The notes beneath the pieces are model-generated. The model ran no database searches and had not been told where the DNA came from. It saw nothing but the letters and a program-made list of their open reading frames with translations. A stretch of 64,000 nucleotides of DNA from Terrabacter sp040702505 (GTDB lineage: Bacteria; Actinomycetota; Actinomycetes; Actinomycetales; Dermatophilaceae): assembly GCF_040702505.1 (NCBI RefSeq), contig NZ_JBFBLC010000004.1, positions 248,001-312,000 on the forward strand, given 5' to 3'. This document shows positions 25,839 to 34,407 of this stretch, piece after piece (position 1 is the stretch's first letter; each line of letters opens with the position of its first letter). The translations under genes were made by a program, and so were the position numbers.

Positions 25839-27278
25839 GTGACTGAGTCGATCCAACGTGCCCGCGCCACCACCGCCTCCTACTCGATCACGATGCGGAT
25901 CCACGCCGGCACCGACCCGGCAGTCATCGGCGCCCTCGCCGTCAAGGTGGCCGAGAGCGGTGGCATCACGACGGCACTCGACATCGTCGACTCGCACCCG
26001 GACCGGCTCGTCATCGACCTCACGTGCTCGGCCAGCAACGCCGAGCACTCCGGCGAGATCGTCGAGGCCGTCGAGACGCTCGAGGGCGTGCGCGTGCACA
26101 AGGTCTCCGACCGCGTCTTCCTGCTCCATCTCGGCGGCAAGATCAGCGTCGAGTCCAAGGTCAACCTGCGCAACCGCCAGGACCTCGCGATGGCCTACAC
26201 CCCGGGCGTGGGCCGGGTCAGCCAGGCGCTTGCCGACCACCCGGAGGACGTGCCGAAGCTGACGATCAAGGGCAACTCGGTGGCGGTCGTCACCGACGGC
26301 TCGGCGGTCCTCGGCCTCGGCAACATCGGCCCGATGGCGGCGCTGCCGGTCATGGAGGGCAAGGCGGCCCTCTTCAAGCGCTTCGCCGACATCGACGCGT
26401 GGCCGATCTGCATCGACACGACCGACGTCGACGAGATCGTGCGCACCGTGGAGCTCATCGCACCGGGCTTCGGCGGCATCAACCTCGAGGACATCGCGGC
26501 CCCCCGCTGCTTCGAGGTCGAGGCCAAGCTGCGCGAGCGCCTGTCGATCCCGGTCTTCCACGACGACCAGCACGGCACCGCCATCGTCGTGCTCGCCGCG
26601 CTCAAGAACGCGCTGCGCATCATCGACAAGAAGCTCGCCGACGCGCGGATCGTCGTGTCCGGCGGCGGCGCCGCCGGCTCGGCCATCGTGCAGTTGCTCC
26701 TCGCCGCGGGCGCCATCGACGTCACCGTCTCCGACCGGCCGGGCCTGCTCAACAGGAACGACGAGTCCCTGACCCCGGCCTGGCGCGAGCTCGCCGAGAA
26801 GACGAACCCCCGTGGCCTCACCGGCACGCTGCGCGACGGGCTGCAGGGCGCCGACGTCTTCATCGGCGTCAGCGCCCCACGCATCCTGGACCCCGAGTGG
26901 ATCAACGAGATGGCCGAGCACCGGATCGTCTTCGCCCTGGCCAACCCGGACCCCGAGGTCGACATCTACGAGGCGACCCAGCGCGCCACCGTCGTCGCCT
27001 CCGGCCGCAGCGACTACCCGAACCAGATCAACAACGTCCTGGCCTTCCCCGGCGTCTTCCGCGGCCTGCTCGACGCGCGCGCCACCGACGTGACCACCGA
27101 GATGCTCATCAAGGCGGCCGACGCCATCGCCTCCGTCGTCACCGACGAGCAGCTCAACCCGAACTACATCATCCCGAGCGTCTTCCAGCCCGACATGAGC
27201 AAGACCGTCGCCAAGGCGATCGTCGACTGCGTGCCCAAGGCGCCCGCGAAGAGCATCCCGATGACCGGCGCGAACTGA
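25839..27278 (+). CDS. NAD-dependent malic enzyme with N-terminal ACT domain
   Basis: The product is 479 aa. It oxidatively decarboxylates malate to pyruvate in the cytoplasm, linking the TCA cycle to pyruvate. Residues 15-90 form an ACT domain (SITMRIHAGTDPAVIGALAV onward), a likely effector site. The malic domain begins with the catalytic-Tyr motif AYTPGVG near 122. Metal ligands are in NLEDIAAPRCFEVE and FHDDQHGTAI. The nucleotide fold shows VVSGGGAAGSAIVQLL. The end, QPDMSKTVAKAIVDCV, is complete. GTG 25839 is the start. Cofactor preference (NAD rather than NADP) is inferred from family type. Confidence 0.9.
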   Translation: MTESIQRARATTASYSITMRIHAGTDPAVIGALAVKVAESGGITTALDIVDSHPDRLVIDLTCSASNAEHSGEIVEAVETLEGVRVHKVSDRVFLLHLGGKISVESKVNLRNRQDLAMAYTPGVGRVSQALADHPEDVPKLTIKGNSVAVVTDGSAVLGLGNIGPMAALPVMEGKAALFKRFADIDAWPICIDTTDVDEIVRTVELIAPGFGGINLEDIAAPRCFEVEAKLRERLSIPVFHDDQHGTAIVVLAALKNALRIIDKKLADARIVVSGGGAAGSAIVQLLLAAGAIDVTVSDRPGLLNRNDESLTPAWRELAEKTNPRGLTGTLRDGLQGADVFIGVSAPRILDPEWINEMAEHRIVFALANPDPEVDIYEATQRATVVASGRSDYPNQINNVLAFPGVFRGLLDARATDVTTEMLIKAADAIASVVTDEQLNPNYIIPSVFQPDMSKTVAKAIVDCVPKAPAKSIPMTGAN

Positions 27279-27295
27279 GGAGCACGACCCACCGG

Positions 27296-28624
27296 ATGAG
27301 CAGCACCAAGTCGGGCCAACGGTTCCCGCTCGACGGCCGACGTGCGTGGGCGGTGTGGGCGGCCGCCATCGCCGTCTACGTGCTCGCGGTCTTCCACCGC
27401 ACCTCGCTCGGCGTGGCCGGCCTCGACGCCGCCCAGCGCTTCGGCATCAGCAGCTCCCAGCTGTCGACGTTCACGATCCTGCAGCTGCTCGTCTACGCCG
27501 CCATGCAGCTGCCCGTCGGGGCGCTGCTCGACCGCTACGGGTCCAAGAGGCTGCTCGGCGTCGGGCTCACCTTCCTGACCGTCGCTCAGCTCGGCTTCGC
27601 CTTCGTCCACTCCTTCCCGGCGGCACTCGCCTGTCGCGTGCTGCTCGGCATCGGCGATGCCATGGTCTTCATCTCGGTGCTGCGCATCGTCGCCCTGTGG
27701 TTCTCGCCGCGCCGCACGCCGATGGTCACGCAGCTGACCGGCGTGCTCGGCCAGCTGGGGGCGCTGGCTGCGGCCGGCCCCCTCGCCGCGGCGCTAGCCC
27801 ACTTCGGCTGGACCCCGTCGTATGCCGTCGCGGCGTCGGTCGGCGTGCTCAGCGGGATCGCGCTCGTGCTCGTCGTCAAGGACAGCCCGTACACGGACCA
27901 CCACCGGGACGAGCTGCGCCTGCGCGCCATCGCCCGCACCCTGCGGGCGGCCTGGCTCGTGCCCGGGACGCGCCTCGGGCTGTGGTCGCACTTCACCTCG
28001 CAGTTCGCCGCCAACATGTTCACGCTCCTCTGGGGCTTCCCGTTCCTCGTCTCCGGGGAGGGCCTGTCGTCCTCGACGGCGAGCATCCTGCTCATGCTCA
28101 TGGTCGTGACGACGGTCGTCACCAGCCCGGTCATCGGCACGCTGACCATGCGCTACCCGTTCTCGCGCAGCACCCTCGTGCTCGGGATCGTCGCGGCGGC
28201 GATCGCCGCCTGGACGGTCGTGCTGCTGTGGCCCGGTCGGGCGCCGCTCTGGCTCCTCGTCGTCCTCGTCGTGCTCATCGCCGTGGGCGGCCCGGGCTCG
28301 ATGATCGGCTTCGACCTGGCTCGCACCTTCAACCCGCCGACCCGCATCGGCAGCGCCTCGGGCATCGTCAACACCGGCGGCTTCATCGCGACCCTGACCG
28401 CGGTGGCGCTCGTCGGGGTGGTGCTCGACCGCGTCTCGCCGGCCGGGCCGTCGACCTGGGACGTCGGCTCCTTCCGGGCCGCGATGGCGGTTCAGTATCC
28501 CGTCTGGGCGCTCGGTGTCCTGCAGATCCTGCGCTACCGCCGCCGGGCGCGCCGGGCGGCCCGCGAGGCCGACCCCGAGGCCTACGCCGCCATGCAGGCA
28601 GGCCAGTCCGTCACCTTCCACTGA
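27296..28624 (+). CDS. MFS transporter downstream of malic enzyme
   Basis: The product is 442 aa with 12 predicted membrane segments. The TM2-TM3 loop LLDRYGSKRLLGVG is the MFS signature. FHRTSLGVAGLDAAQRFGIS after TM1 resembles nitrate/sugar-phosphate-type MFS proteins. The start ATG 27296 lies 18 bp after the malic enzyme stop with GAGGAG in between, so the two are probably cotranscribed. An organic-acid substrate would fit the context but is inference. The hydrophilic C-terminal tail is RRRARRAAREADPEAY. Its stop is followed directly by the repeat array at 28,641. Confidence 0.8.
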   Translation: MSSTKSGQRFPLDGRRAWAVWAAAIAVYVLAVFHRTSLGVAGLDAAQRFGISSSQLSTFTILQLLVYAAMQLPVGALLDRYGSKRLLGVGLTFLTVAQLGFAFVHSFPAALACRVLLGIGDAMVFISVLRIVALWFSPRRTPMVTQLTGVLGQLGALAAAGPLAAALAHFGWTPSYAVAASVGVLSGIALVLVVKDSPYTDHHRDELRLRAIARTLRAAWLVPGTRLGLWSHFTSQFAANMFTLLWGFPFLVSGEGLSSSTASILLMLMVVTTVVTSPVIGTLTMRYPFSRSTLVLGIVAAAIAAWTVVLLWPGRAPLWLLVVLVVLIAVGGPGSMIGFDLARTFNPPTRIGSASGIVNTGGFIATLTAVALVGVVLDRVSPAGPSTWDVGSFRAAMAVQYPVWALGVLQILRYRRRARRAAREADPEAYAAMQAGQSVTFH

Positions 28625-28640
28625 CGCCCCCACCCCTTAA

Positions 28641-28729
28641 CCGTCGAGAGGCCACGTCTGGCCCCTCCTCACCCGTCGAGAGGCCACGAATGGCCCTTGC
28701 GACCCGGTCGAGAGGCCACGAACAGCCCT
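28641..28729 (+). repeat. Three-unit array of GTCGAGAGGCCAC repeats
   Basis: Units begin at 28641, 28673 and 28704 (spacing 32 and 31). Each shares GTCGAGAGGCCACG, then three variable bases (TCT, AAT or AAC), then GGCCC or AGCCC. The array fills the gap between the MFS stop at 28624 and the YjbR-type gene at 28761, ending about 30 bp before that start. It is in the same family as arrays at 57,480 and 60,403. Confidence 0.75.
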
Positions 28730-28760
28730 GTCGGGTCTAGCCTCCTGCCGAGGAGGGGCC

Positions 28761-29123
28761 GTGGCGACGTGGGCTGACGTGGAGCAGATGGCCGAGCGCC
28801 TGCCGGGTGCCGAGCCGACGGTCGCTCTCGACGGGCGGCCGGCGTGGCGAGCCGGACGGCATATGTTCGCCCGTCTGCGACTCGACGACGGCGGCGGCGA
28901 GCTCCTGCAGGTGTGGACCGACGCGATGGACACCGAGCAGGCGCTCGCCGGTCGGCGCGACACCTTCGTGCACATCGACACGTTCCGCTTCCGGGTCACC
29001 GTGTGGGCTCGCCTCGACCTGCTGGACCGGCGGGAGCTCGCCGAGCTGCTCCTCGAGTCCTACGACGTGCGCGGCGGTCCCCGCCGTCGGGGCGGTGTCG
29101 GCCTGACGGACCTGCTCTCCTGA
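28761..29123 (+). CDS. MmcQ/YjbR-family protein
   Basis: The product is 120 aa, the normal length. The GTG start has AGGAGG just upstream. The sequence shows the family course: DVEQMAERLPGAEPTVALDG, then ARLRLDDGGGELLQVW, then VTVWARLDLLDRRELAELLLESYD near the end. The fold is a double-wing, CyaY-like DNA-binding shape in structural work on relatives. Its cellular role is unknown. There is no operon partner; the next gene starts 117 bp downstream. Confidence 0.75.
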   Translation: MATWADVEQMAERLPGAEPTVALDGRPAWRAGRHMFARLRLDDGGGELLQVWTDAMDTEQALAGRRDTFVHIDTFRFRVTVWARLDLLDRRELAELLLESYDVRGGPRRRGGVGLTDLLS

Positions 29124-29239
29124 CGCGCCAATCGTCGCAGCGAGGCGCCGCAGATTCACAGGTTCTTTTAAGGTCCACGGGTATGCCCCCGTGCGGGCAC
29201 GACGGAGTCCCCGCCGGCCCTGACCACAGGGAGGCACGG

Positions 29240-30559
29240 ATGGCCGCACCAGCGCCGACACGCACCAAGCTCACGTCCGACCAGCGCAACTCGTTCCTGG
29301 CCGCCTACCTCGGGTGGGCGATGGACGCGTTCGACTACTTCCTCGTCGTCCTCATCTACGCCGACATCGCCAAGGACTTCCACAAGTCCCTGCCGGAGAT
29401 GGCATTCATCACGACGATGACCCTGATCATGCGCCCGGTCGGCGCCTTCATCTTCGGGTTCTGGGCCGACCGGCGCGGGCGGCGCATCCCGCTCATGACC
29501 TGCGTCGCCTTCTACAGCGTCGTCGGGTTCGTCTGCGCATTCGCGCCGAACTTCGCCGTCCTCATGGTGCTGCGGATGCTCTACGGCATCGGGATGGGCG
29601 GCGAGTGGGGCCTTGGGGCGGCGCTCGCCATGGAGAAGTTGCCGACGGAGCGCCGCGGGTTCTTCTCCGGGATCCTGCAGGGTGGCTACTCGATGGGCTA
29701 CCTGCTCGCCTCGCTCGCCTTCCTCGTCGTCAACTCGTGGCTCGGCCTGTCGTGGCGCTGGATGTTCGCGCTGTCCATCGTCCCGGCGGTCATCACCTTC
29801 GTCATCCGCTCCCGCGTCTCCGAGTCCGAGGTCTGGAAGGAGGCGGACAAGCGGGTGCGGCAGACGAGCACCACCGTGCGCCAGCTGCTCGCCAACCGGG
29901 CCATCTGGCGCCGGTTCATCTTCCTCGTGCTGCTCATGACGGCGTTCAACTGGATGAGCCACGGCACGCAGGACGTCTACCCGACCTTCCTCAAGGCCAC
30001 CGACGACGGTGGCGCCGGGCTCGCCAAGAGCACCGCCACGTGGATCGCCGTGATCTACAACGTCGGCGCGATCGCCGGTGGCGCGGTCGCCGGCGCGCTG
30101 TCCGAGCGCTACGGCCGCAAGGTCATGATCATCCTCTGCGCGGTCCTCGGTCTGCCGATCGTGCCCCTGTTCGCCTACTCGCACACCGCGGGCATGCTCG
30201 CCCTCGGGTCGTTCCTCATGCAGGTCATGGTCCAGGGCGCGTGGGGTGTCATCCCGGCGCACCTGACCGAGCTGAGCCCCGACGAGATCCGCGGCTTCTA
30301 CCCGGGTGTCACCTACCAGCTCGGCAACTGCCTGGCCGCCTTCAACCTGCCGATCCAGGAGGCGATCGCCAGCACGCACGGCTACCCGTTCGCACTGACG
30401 GTGACGATCGTGCCGGTGTTCCTCGCCGTCATCGTGCTGACCGCGGTCGGGAAGGAACGCCGCGGCATACGCTTCGGCACCGCCGAGACGAGCCTCGTCG
30501 AGTCGGGAATGGGCAGCCTGGCCTCCACGCGTCGGGGTGCCGGCGCGACGACGCGCTGA
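29240..30559 (+). CDS. MFS transporter, sialate/lactate (SHS) type
   Basis: The product is 439 aa. ATG 29240 follows CAGGGAGG. The opening NSFLAAYLGWAMDAFDYFLVV and the TM2-TM3 motif FWADRRGRRIPLMT are characteristic of the sialate:H+ symporter family and of lactate/aromatic acid permeases. LYGIGMGGEWGLGAALAMEK in TM4 and LSERYGRKVMI after TM8 are also typical. Twelve membrane segments fit. It most likely imports a carboxylate with protons. It is monocistronic, ended by the hairpin at 30,586. Confidence 0.82.
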   Translation: MAAPAPTRTKLTSDQRNSFLAAYLGWAMDAFDYFLVVLIYADIAKDFHKSLPEMAFITTMTLIMRPVGAFIFGFWADRRGRRIPLMTCVAFYSVVGFVCAFAPNFAVLMVLRMLYGIGMGGEWGLGAALAMEKLPTERRGFFSGILQGGYSMGYLLASLAFLVVNSWLGLSWRWMFALSIVPAVITFVIRSRVSESEVWKEADKRVRQTSTTVRQLLANRAIWRRFIFLVLLMTAFNWMSHGTQDVYPTFLKATDDGGAGLAKSTATWIAVIYNVGAIAGGAVAGALSERYGRKVMIILCAVLGLPIVPLFAYSHTAGMLALGSFLMQVMVQGAWGVIPAHLTELSPDEIRGFYPGVTYQLGNCLAAFNLPIQEAIASTHGYPFALTVTIVPVFLAVIVLTAVGKERRGIRFGTAETSLVESGMGSLASTRRGAGATTR

Positions 30560-30585
30560 GGCGCTGAGCCCGCCGACGGCATACG

Positions 30586-30620
30586 CGAACGCCGCGCCCC
30601 ACGAGAGGGCGCGGCGTTCG
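30586..30620. terminator. Bidirectional hairpin terminator
   Basis: CGAACGCCGCGCCC (30586-30599) and GGGCGCGGCGTTCG (30607-30620) form a 14-bp perfect stem with a 7-nt loop, between the convergent MFS genes ending at 30559 and 30640. Confidence 0.8.
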
Positions 30621-30639
30621 TGTGTGCGGGGAGCGTCGG

Positions 30640-31866
30640 TCAGGCGTCGCCGACCGTGAGCGCCTCGGCCTCGGTCCGCGAGGTGACGGGCTCGGCGCCG
30701 TGGCCGGGTGCCTCGTCGAGCGCGGTGATGATCTTGCGGGCGGTCAGCAGCACGAGCACGCCGAGCACGACGGCCCCGGAGCCGACCCAGAACGGCAGGT
30801 GGATCGAGCGCTCGCCGAGGTTGCCGGCCAGCCACGGGGCGACGGCGCCGCCGCCGAAGCGGACGAAGGAGTATGCCGCCGAGGCGACCCCTCGCTCGAC
30901 GGGGGCGACCTTCATGACCGTCTCGGTGATGAGGGTGTTGTTGACGCCGAGGAAGGCCCCGGCCAGCACGACGCCGACGATGAGGACGGCCTTGTTCTCG
31001 GCCCCCAGGGCCATCGCCGCGAGGATCACGGCGAAGCCGATCAGGGCGCCGACGATGCCGGCCAGCGTGCCGAACCGGCGCTGGACGACGGGGGCCACGA
31101 ACACCGACGTGATGGCGAGCAGCACTCCCCAGCCGAAGAAGACGAACCCGGTCTGGTGGGCGCTGAGCGCGAGGGGGAACGGCGTGAAGGCCAGCAGGGT
31201 GAAGAAGCCGAAGTTGTAGAGCAGGGCGGTGATGCCGACGGTCAGCAGGCCCCGGTGGCCGAGGGCGCGCAGCGGCGCGCCGAGCGACGTCGGCTTGGCA
31301 GCCGGGGGAGTCGCGGGCAGGGTCGTGATGGTCGCGATGAACGCGACGGCCATGAGGATCGCGACGCCGAAGAACGGCCAGCGCCACGAGATGCCGCCGA
31401 GCCAGCCGCCGACCAGCGGACCGGTGGCGATGCCGACGCCGAGCGCGGCCTCGTAGAGGATGATCGCCTGCTTCACCGAGCCGGACGCGGCGTTGACGAT
31501 GGTGGCGAGGGCGGTCGCGATGAAGAGTGCGTTGCCGAGGCCCCAGAGGGCGCGGAAGGCGACGATGCCGTTCACCGTGTCCTGGCGCCCGGCGAGGGCC
31601 GCGCCCACGATGATGAGCGCGAGGCCGAGGAGCAGGGTCCGCTTGGCGCCCATGCGGCTGCTGACCCAGCCGGTGCCGAGCATGGCCACGCCCATGACGG
31701 CGAGGTAGCTGGTGAAGAGCAGGGAGACCTGCGAGGGACCGGCACCGAGCTCGTCGGCGATCGGCTTGAGGATCGGGTCGACGAGGCCGATGCCCATGAA
31801 GGAGATCACGCAGGCGAAGGCGATCGACCAGACGGTCTTGGGTTGACGCCACATGAGAGTGGTCAT
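30640..31866 (-). CDS. MFS drug-efflux-type transporter (DHA1) under MarR control
   Basis: The product is 408 aa, with 12 membrane segments. GIGLVDPILKPIADELGAGPSQVSLLFTSYLAVMG near the start and GWVSSRMGAKRTLLLG in the TM2-TM3 loop match the DHA1 drug:H+ antiporter group, as does the TM5 motif ALGVGIATGPLVGGWLG (motif C). The ATG overlaps the stop of the upstream MarR gene (31863-31866), so both form one unit. It probably exports a toxic compound to which the MarR protein responds. Confidence 0.85.
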   Translation of the reverse strand: MTTLMWRQPKTVWSIAFACVISFMGIGLVDPILKPIADELGAGPSQVSLLFTSYLAVMGVAMLGTGWVSSRMGAKRTLLLGLALIIVGAALAGRQDTVNGIVAFRALWGLGNALFIATALATIVNAASGSVKQAIILYEAALGVGIATGPLVGGWLGGISWRWPFFGVAILMAVAFIATITTLPATPPAAKPTSLGAPLRALGHRGLLTVGITALLYNFGFFTLLAFTPFPLALSAHQTGFVFFGWGVLLAITSVFVAPVVQRRFGTLAGIVGALIGFAVILAAMALGAENKAVLIVGVVLAGAFLGVNNTLITETVMKVAPVERGVASAAYSFVRFGGGAVAPWLAGNLGERSIHLPFWVGSGAVVLGVLVLLTARKIITALDEAPGHGAEPVTSRTEAEALTVGDA

Positions 31867-32330
31867 CCGTCCTTTCGGGTGGGGTGGTGGACTGGGGTGT
31901 CCGCCGCGGCGGCGAGCAGCTCGTTGATGACCTCGACCGCGATGCGCACGCGGTCGAGCCCGGTCTCGTCGAGCTGCTCGAGGGCGGGGGACAGGACGGC
32001 CAGGCGGGCCCGGCGCACGTTCTCGAGTGCGGCCCGGCCCTCGTCGCTGAGGGAGACCACCGTGGCGCGCGCGTCGTCCGGGTCGGAGGCGCGGCGCACC
32101 CAGCCCGACGCCGCGAGGCGCTGGAGCTGGGCGGTGGTCGTCGGCTGGCTGCTGTTGTCGGCGGCCGCGAGGACGCTGACCCGCGAGGGCCCGAGCTCGT
32201 CCAGCAGGGCGAGCAGTCGCGCCTGGGCGAATGGCACGTCGAACGACGCGTGACGGCTGGCCCAGCGCGAGAGCCGTGCTGCCGAGCGCAGCAGGTCGTT
32301 GCCGAGCGTGGAGGAGGCGGTCGCGGTCAC
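31863..32330 (-). CDS. MarR-family transcriptional regulator
   Basis: The product is 155 aa, typical length. The winged helix covers about residues 30-100: AQARLLALLDELGPSRVSVLAA, recognition helix TTTAQLQRLAASGWVRR, and wing ASDPDDARATVVSLSDEGR, a classic MarR wing. Helices for dimerisation flank it. GTG 32330 is close behind GGAG. The palindrome at 32344-32358 lies 14 bp upstream of the start and would let the protein repress its own gene and the efflux pump downstream. Confidence 0.9.
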   Translation of the reverse strand: MTATASSTLGNDLLRSAARLSRWASRHASFDVPFAQARLLALLDELGPSRVSVLAAADNSSQPTTTAQLQRLAASGWVRRASDPDDARATVVSLSDEGRAALENVRRARLAVLSPALEQLDETGLDRVRIAVEVINELLAAAADTPVHHPTRKDG

Positions 32331-32343
32331 TCGCTCCAATTTA

Positions 32344-32358
32344 CATAGATTCTCTATG
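32344..32358. promoter_or_regulatory. Probable MarR operator
   Basis: CATAGA TTC TCTATG is a perfect 6-bp inverted repeat with three central bases. It is AT-rich in a GC-rich genome and sits just upstream of the MarR start, where a MarR dimer normally binds. Confidence 0.65.
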
Positions 32359-32393
32359 CATATCAAGCCGCGGCTGTGGACAGGCGTCGCAAA

Positions 32394-32433
32394 GTGCCCA
32401 CTCGACGTGGAAGGGGTCACGTCGAGTGGGCAC
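32394..32433. repeat. Inverted pair of GTCGAGTGGGCAC repeats (hairpin)
   Basis: GTGCCCACTCGACGTG (32394-32409) and its exact inverse (32418-32433) make a 16-bp stem with an 8-nt loop, 71 bp after the LLM oxidoreductase stop at 32504 on the minus strand. It may act as that gene's terminator. The arm sequence is the same as the repeats found inside the gene at 52,351-52,427. Confidence 0.75.
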
Positions 32434-32503
32434 GGGGTTGCAGGGACTTCGGGCCTCCGGGGGCTCCGGGGCGCCGTGGTCTGGCGGCGTCGGGCTGGTG
32501 GGC

Positions 32504-33439
32504 TCAGGCGAGCTGGGGGAGGACGCCCTCCGCGATGTCGGCGAGGTGGTCGAGGTCCGACAGGTCGAGGACCTGCAGGTAGACCCGCTCGGTGCCGGCC
32601 TCGGCGAAGGTCGCGAGCTTCTCGACCACCTCGTCGGCCGAGCCGGCCAGCCCGTTCTCGCGCAGCTCGTCGACGTCGCGACCGATGGCCTCGGCGCGCC
32701 GTCGCAGGGTCGCCTCGTCGTTGCCGACGCACACCACCTGGGCCGCCGAGTAGGTCAGCGTGGCGGGGTCGCGGCCCGCCTCCTTGGCCACGGTGCGGAC
32801 CCGCTCGAAGAGCCGGCCCGAGTCGGCGGCCGAGACGAAGGCGGCGTTGAACTCGGCGGCATACTGCACCGCCAGTGCGGGCGTGCGGTGCTTGCCCCCA
32901 CCGCCGATGATGATCGGCACCCCACCGTCCTGGACGGGCTTGGCGAGTGCGGGGGAGTCCGCGACGGGGTAGTGCCGGCCCTCGAAGGAGAAGGTGGCGC
33001 CCCGGGGGGTCGCCCACAGGCCGGAGATGACGGCGAGCTGCTCCTCGAGCCGGTCGAAGCGCTCGCCGAGCGGCGGGAAGGGGATGCCGTATGCCGTGTG
33101 CTCGGCCTCGAACCAGCCGGCGCCGAGTCCCAGCTCGACCCGTCCACCGCTCATCTGGTCCACGCCGGCGACCTGGACGGCGAGCGGGCCGGGGAGGCGG
33201 AAGGTTGCCGAGGTGACGAGGGTGCCGAGGCGGATCGTGGAGGTCTCGCGCGCCAGTCCCGCGAGGGTGGTCCAGGCGTCGGTCGGCCCGGCGCCGCCGT
33301 CGCCGCCCATGTGCAGGTAGTGGTCGGAGCGGAAGAAGCCGCTGAAGCCGAGCTCCTCCGTGGCGCGGGCGACCCGGAGCAGGTCGTCGTAGGTGGCGCC
33401 CTGCTGGGGCTCGGTGAAGATGCGCAGGTCGAGAGTCAT
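32504..33439 (-). CDS. LLM-class (F420-type) oxidoreductase
   Basis: The product is 311 aa, a TIM-barrel luciferase-like monooxygenase superfamily member. Evidence is FSGFFRSDHYLHMGG (about 33-47), IRLGTLVTSATFRLPGPLAVQVAGVDQMSGGRVELGLGAGW (about 69-109) and PIIIGGGGKHRTPALA. The pattern is that of actinobacterial F420-dependent reductases rather than FMN bacterial luciferase. It would act in the cytoplasm on an unknown substrate. It follows the TetR gene by 18 bp on the same strand and may be cotranscribed. A copy of the 13-mer GTATGCCGTGTGC lies within its coding sequence at 33,089. Confidence 0.82.
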   Translation of the reverse strand: MTLDLRIFTEPQQGATYDDLLRVARATEELGFSGFFRSDHYLHMGGDGGAGPTDAWTTLAGLARETSTIRLGTLVTSATFRLPGPLAVQVAGVDQMSGGRVELGLGAGWFEAEHTAYGIPFPPLGERFDRLEEQLAVISGLWATPRGATFSFEGRHYPVADSPALAKPVQDGGVPIIIGGGGKHRTPALAVQYAAEFNAAFVSAADSGRLFERVRTVAKEAGRDPATLTYSAAQVVCVGNDEATLRRRAEAIGRDVDELRENGLAGSADEVVEKLATFAEAGTERVYLQVLDLSDLDHLADIAEGVLPQLA

Positions 33440-33457
33440 GTCACCTGCAACGACGGG

Positions 33458-34093
33458 TCAGTCCCGGACAATCCCGTCCACGACGACCTCGAGCATGGGG
33501 CGCACGTCCAGTGCGGTGTGGCTCGTGTCGGCGACGCTCGCAACCCCGCTGACGAGCCGCATGACGTTGGCCGCGTCGACGCCTTGGCGCAGGTCGCCGT
33601 CGGCCTGGAGGTGGTCGATGACGCGGGCGTTGGCGTCGCTCATGACGCGGCACTTGCGGTACATCGGCGAGGCGGGGTCGTCCATGGCGGCGCAGATCTT
33701 GCTCGCGGCGCCGCGGTGCAGGGTGATGTGGTCGACGAAGTGCTCGAACCAGCCGAGCAGCATCTCCCGGGCGGGCAGGCCGGTGGCGATGGCCGCGTCG
33801 GCGTCGGCGGCGACCCGGTCGGTCCAGTCCTGCATGAGGGCATCGACCAGGGCCTCCCGGGTGGGGAAGTGGCGGTAGAGGGTGCCCGGGCCCACGCCGG
33901 CGCGCTTGGCGATCTCGTCGAGGGAGGAGTCGGTGCCGCGCTCGGTGAAGACGATCCGGGCTGTGGCGAGGATCTTGTCGTAGTTCCGCTTCGCGTCGGC
34001 CCGCATCGGCCGCTTTGGCTGCGAATCTCCCTGTGCAGCAACGGATCCGGGTGACGACTCGAGCGTCACCTTCCCGGCGTCGGCAGGGGTCAC
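33458..34093 (-). CDS. TetR-family transcriptional repressor
   Basis: The product is 211 aa. The N-terminal HTH is at about residues 38-85: KILATARIVFTERGTDSSLDEIAKRAGVGPGTLYRHFPTREALVDAL, the standard TetR signature, followed by a helical ligand domain. The ATG-independent GTG start at 34093 leaves a 30-residue basic leader; the Met at residue 30 (MRADAKRNYD) is an alternative start. It is divergent from a small ORF and a DHA2 efflux gene, with a palindromic operator between at 34114-34126. It should repress the exporter until a ligand binds. Confidence 0.9.
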   Translation of the reverse strand: MTPADAGKVTLESSPGSVAAQGDSQPKRPMRADAKRNYDKILATARIVFTERGTDSSLDEIAKRAGVGPGTLYRHFPTREALVDALMQDWTDRVAADADAAIATGLPAREMLLGWFEHFVDHITLHRGAASKICAAMDDPASPMYRKCRVMSDANARVIDHLQADGDLRQGVDAANVMRLVSGVASVADTSHTALDVRPMLEVVVDGIVRD

Positions 34094-34113
34094 GACACAA
34101 CTCCTTGCTAAGT

Positions 34114-34126
34114 GGAGACAGTCTCC
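34114..34126. promoter_or_regulatory. Probable TetR operator
   Basis: GGAGAC A GTCTCC is a perfect inverted repeat in the divergent gap between the TetR gene and the efflux genes. The GGAGAC/GTCTCC half-site is one of the commonest actinobacterial TetR operators. Confidence 0.75.
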
Positions 34127-34205
34127 GTATTGTTGGTCAGGCAGAACCGGAGTGGCTCTCCGCTAATCGTATAGCCGATCGACCCATCTCGAGGAGTTGG
34201 CACTC

Positions 34206-34400
34206 ATGTCCACCACGCTCCGACCCACCCGCCAGGCCCAGCGCCTGCACCTCTCGCACCTCGCGACGACCCACCGCGCGCCCCTCGTGCCGCGCGACGC
34301 GGACCGCCACGGCGCCCACCCACACACGTTCATCCCCATGGCCCGCGAGGCCCGCAGCGCCCAGGCGCCGCGCCGCGCCACCCCGTCAGACGAAGCCTGA
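34206..34400 (+). CDS. Small basic protein leading the efflux operon
   Basis: The product is 64 aa, starting at ATG 34206 with GAGGAG 9-12 nt upstream. It is rich in Arg and His with no hydrophobic segment (MSTTLRPTRQAQRLHLSHLA onward). It ends 7 bp before the DHA2 transporter start, and its stop overlaps the TGAGGT that serves as that gene's binding site. It is placed between operator and exporter. It is either a short leader whose translation couples to the exporter, or a small regulator. No homologue is recognised. Confidence 0.45.
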   Translation: MSTTLRPTRQAQRLHLSHLATTHRAPLVPRDADRHGAHPHTFIPMAREARSAQAPRRATPSDEA

Positions 34401-34407
34401 GGTCCCC

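Noticed and set aside
29168..31852. Minus-strand frame of about 890 codons across two MFS genes
   Set aside because: It spans two well-supported genes on opposite strands and a terminator, and its composition is antisense-like.
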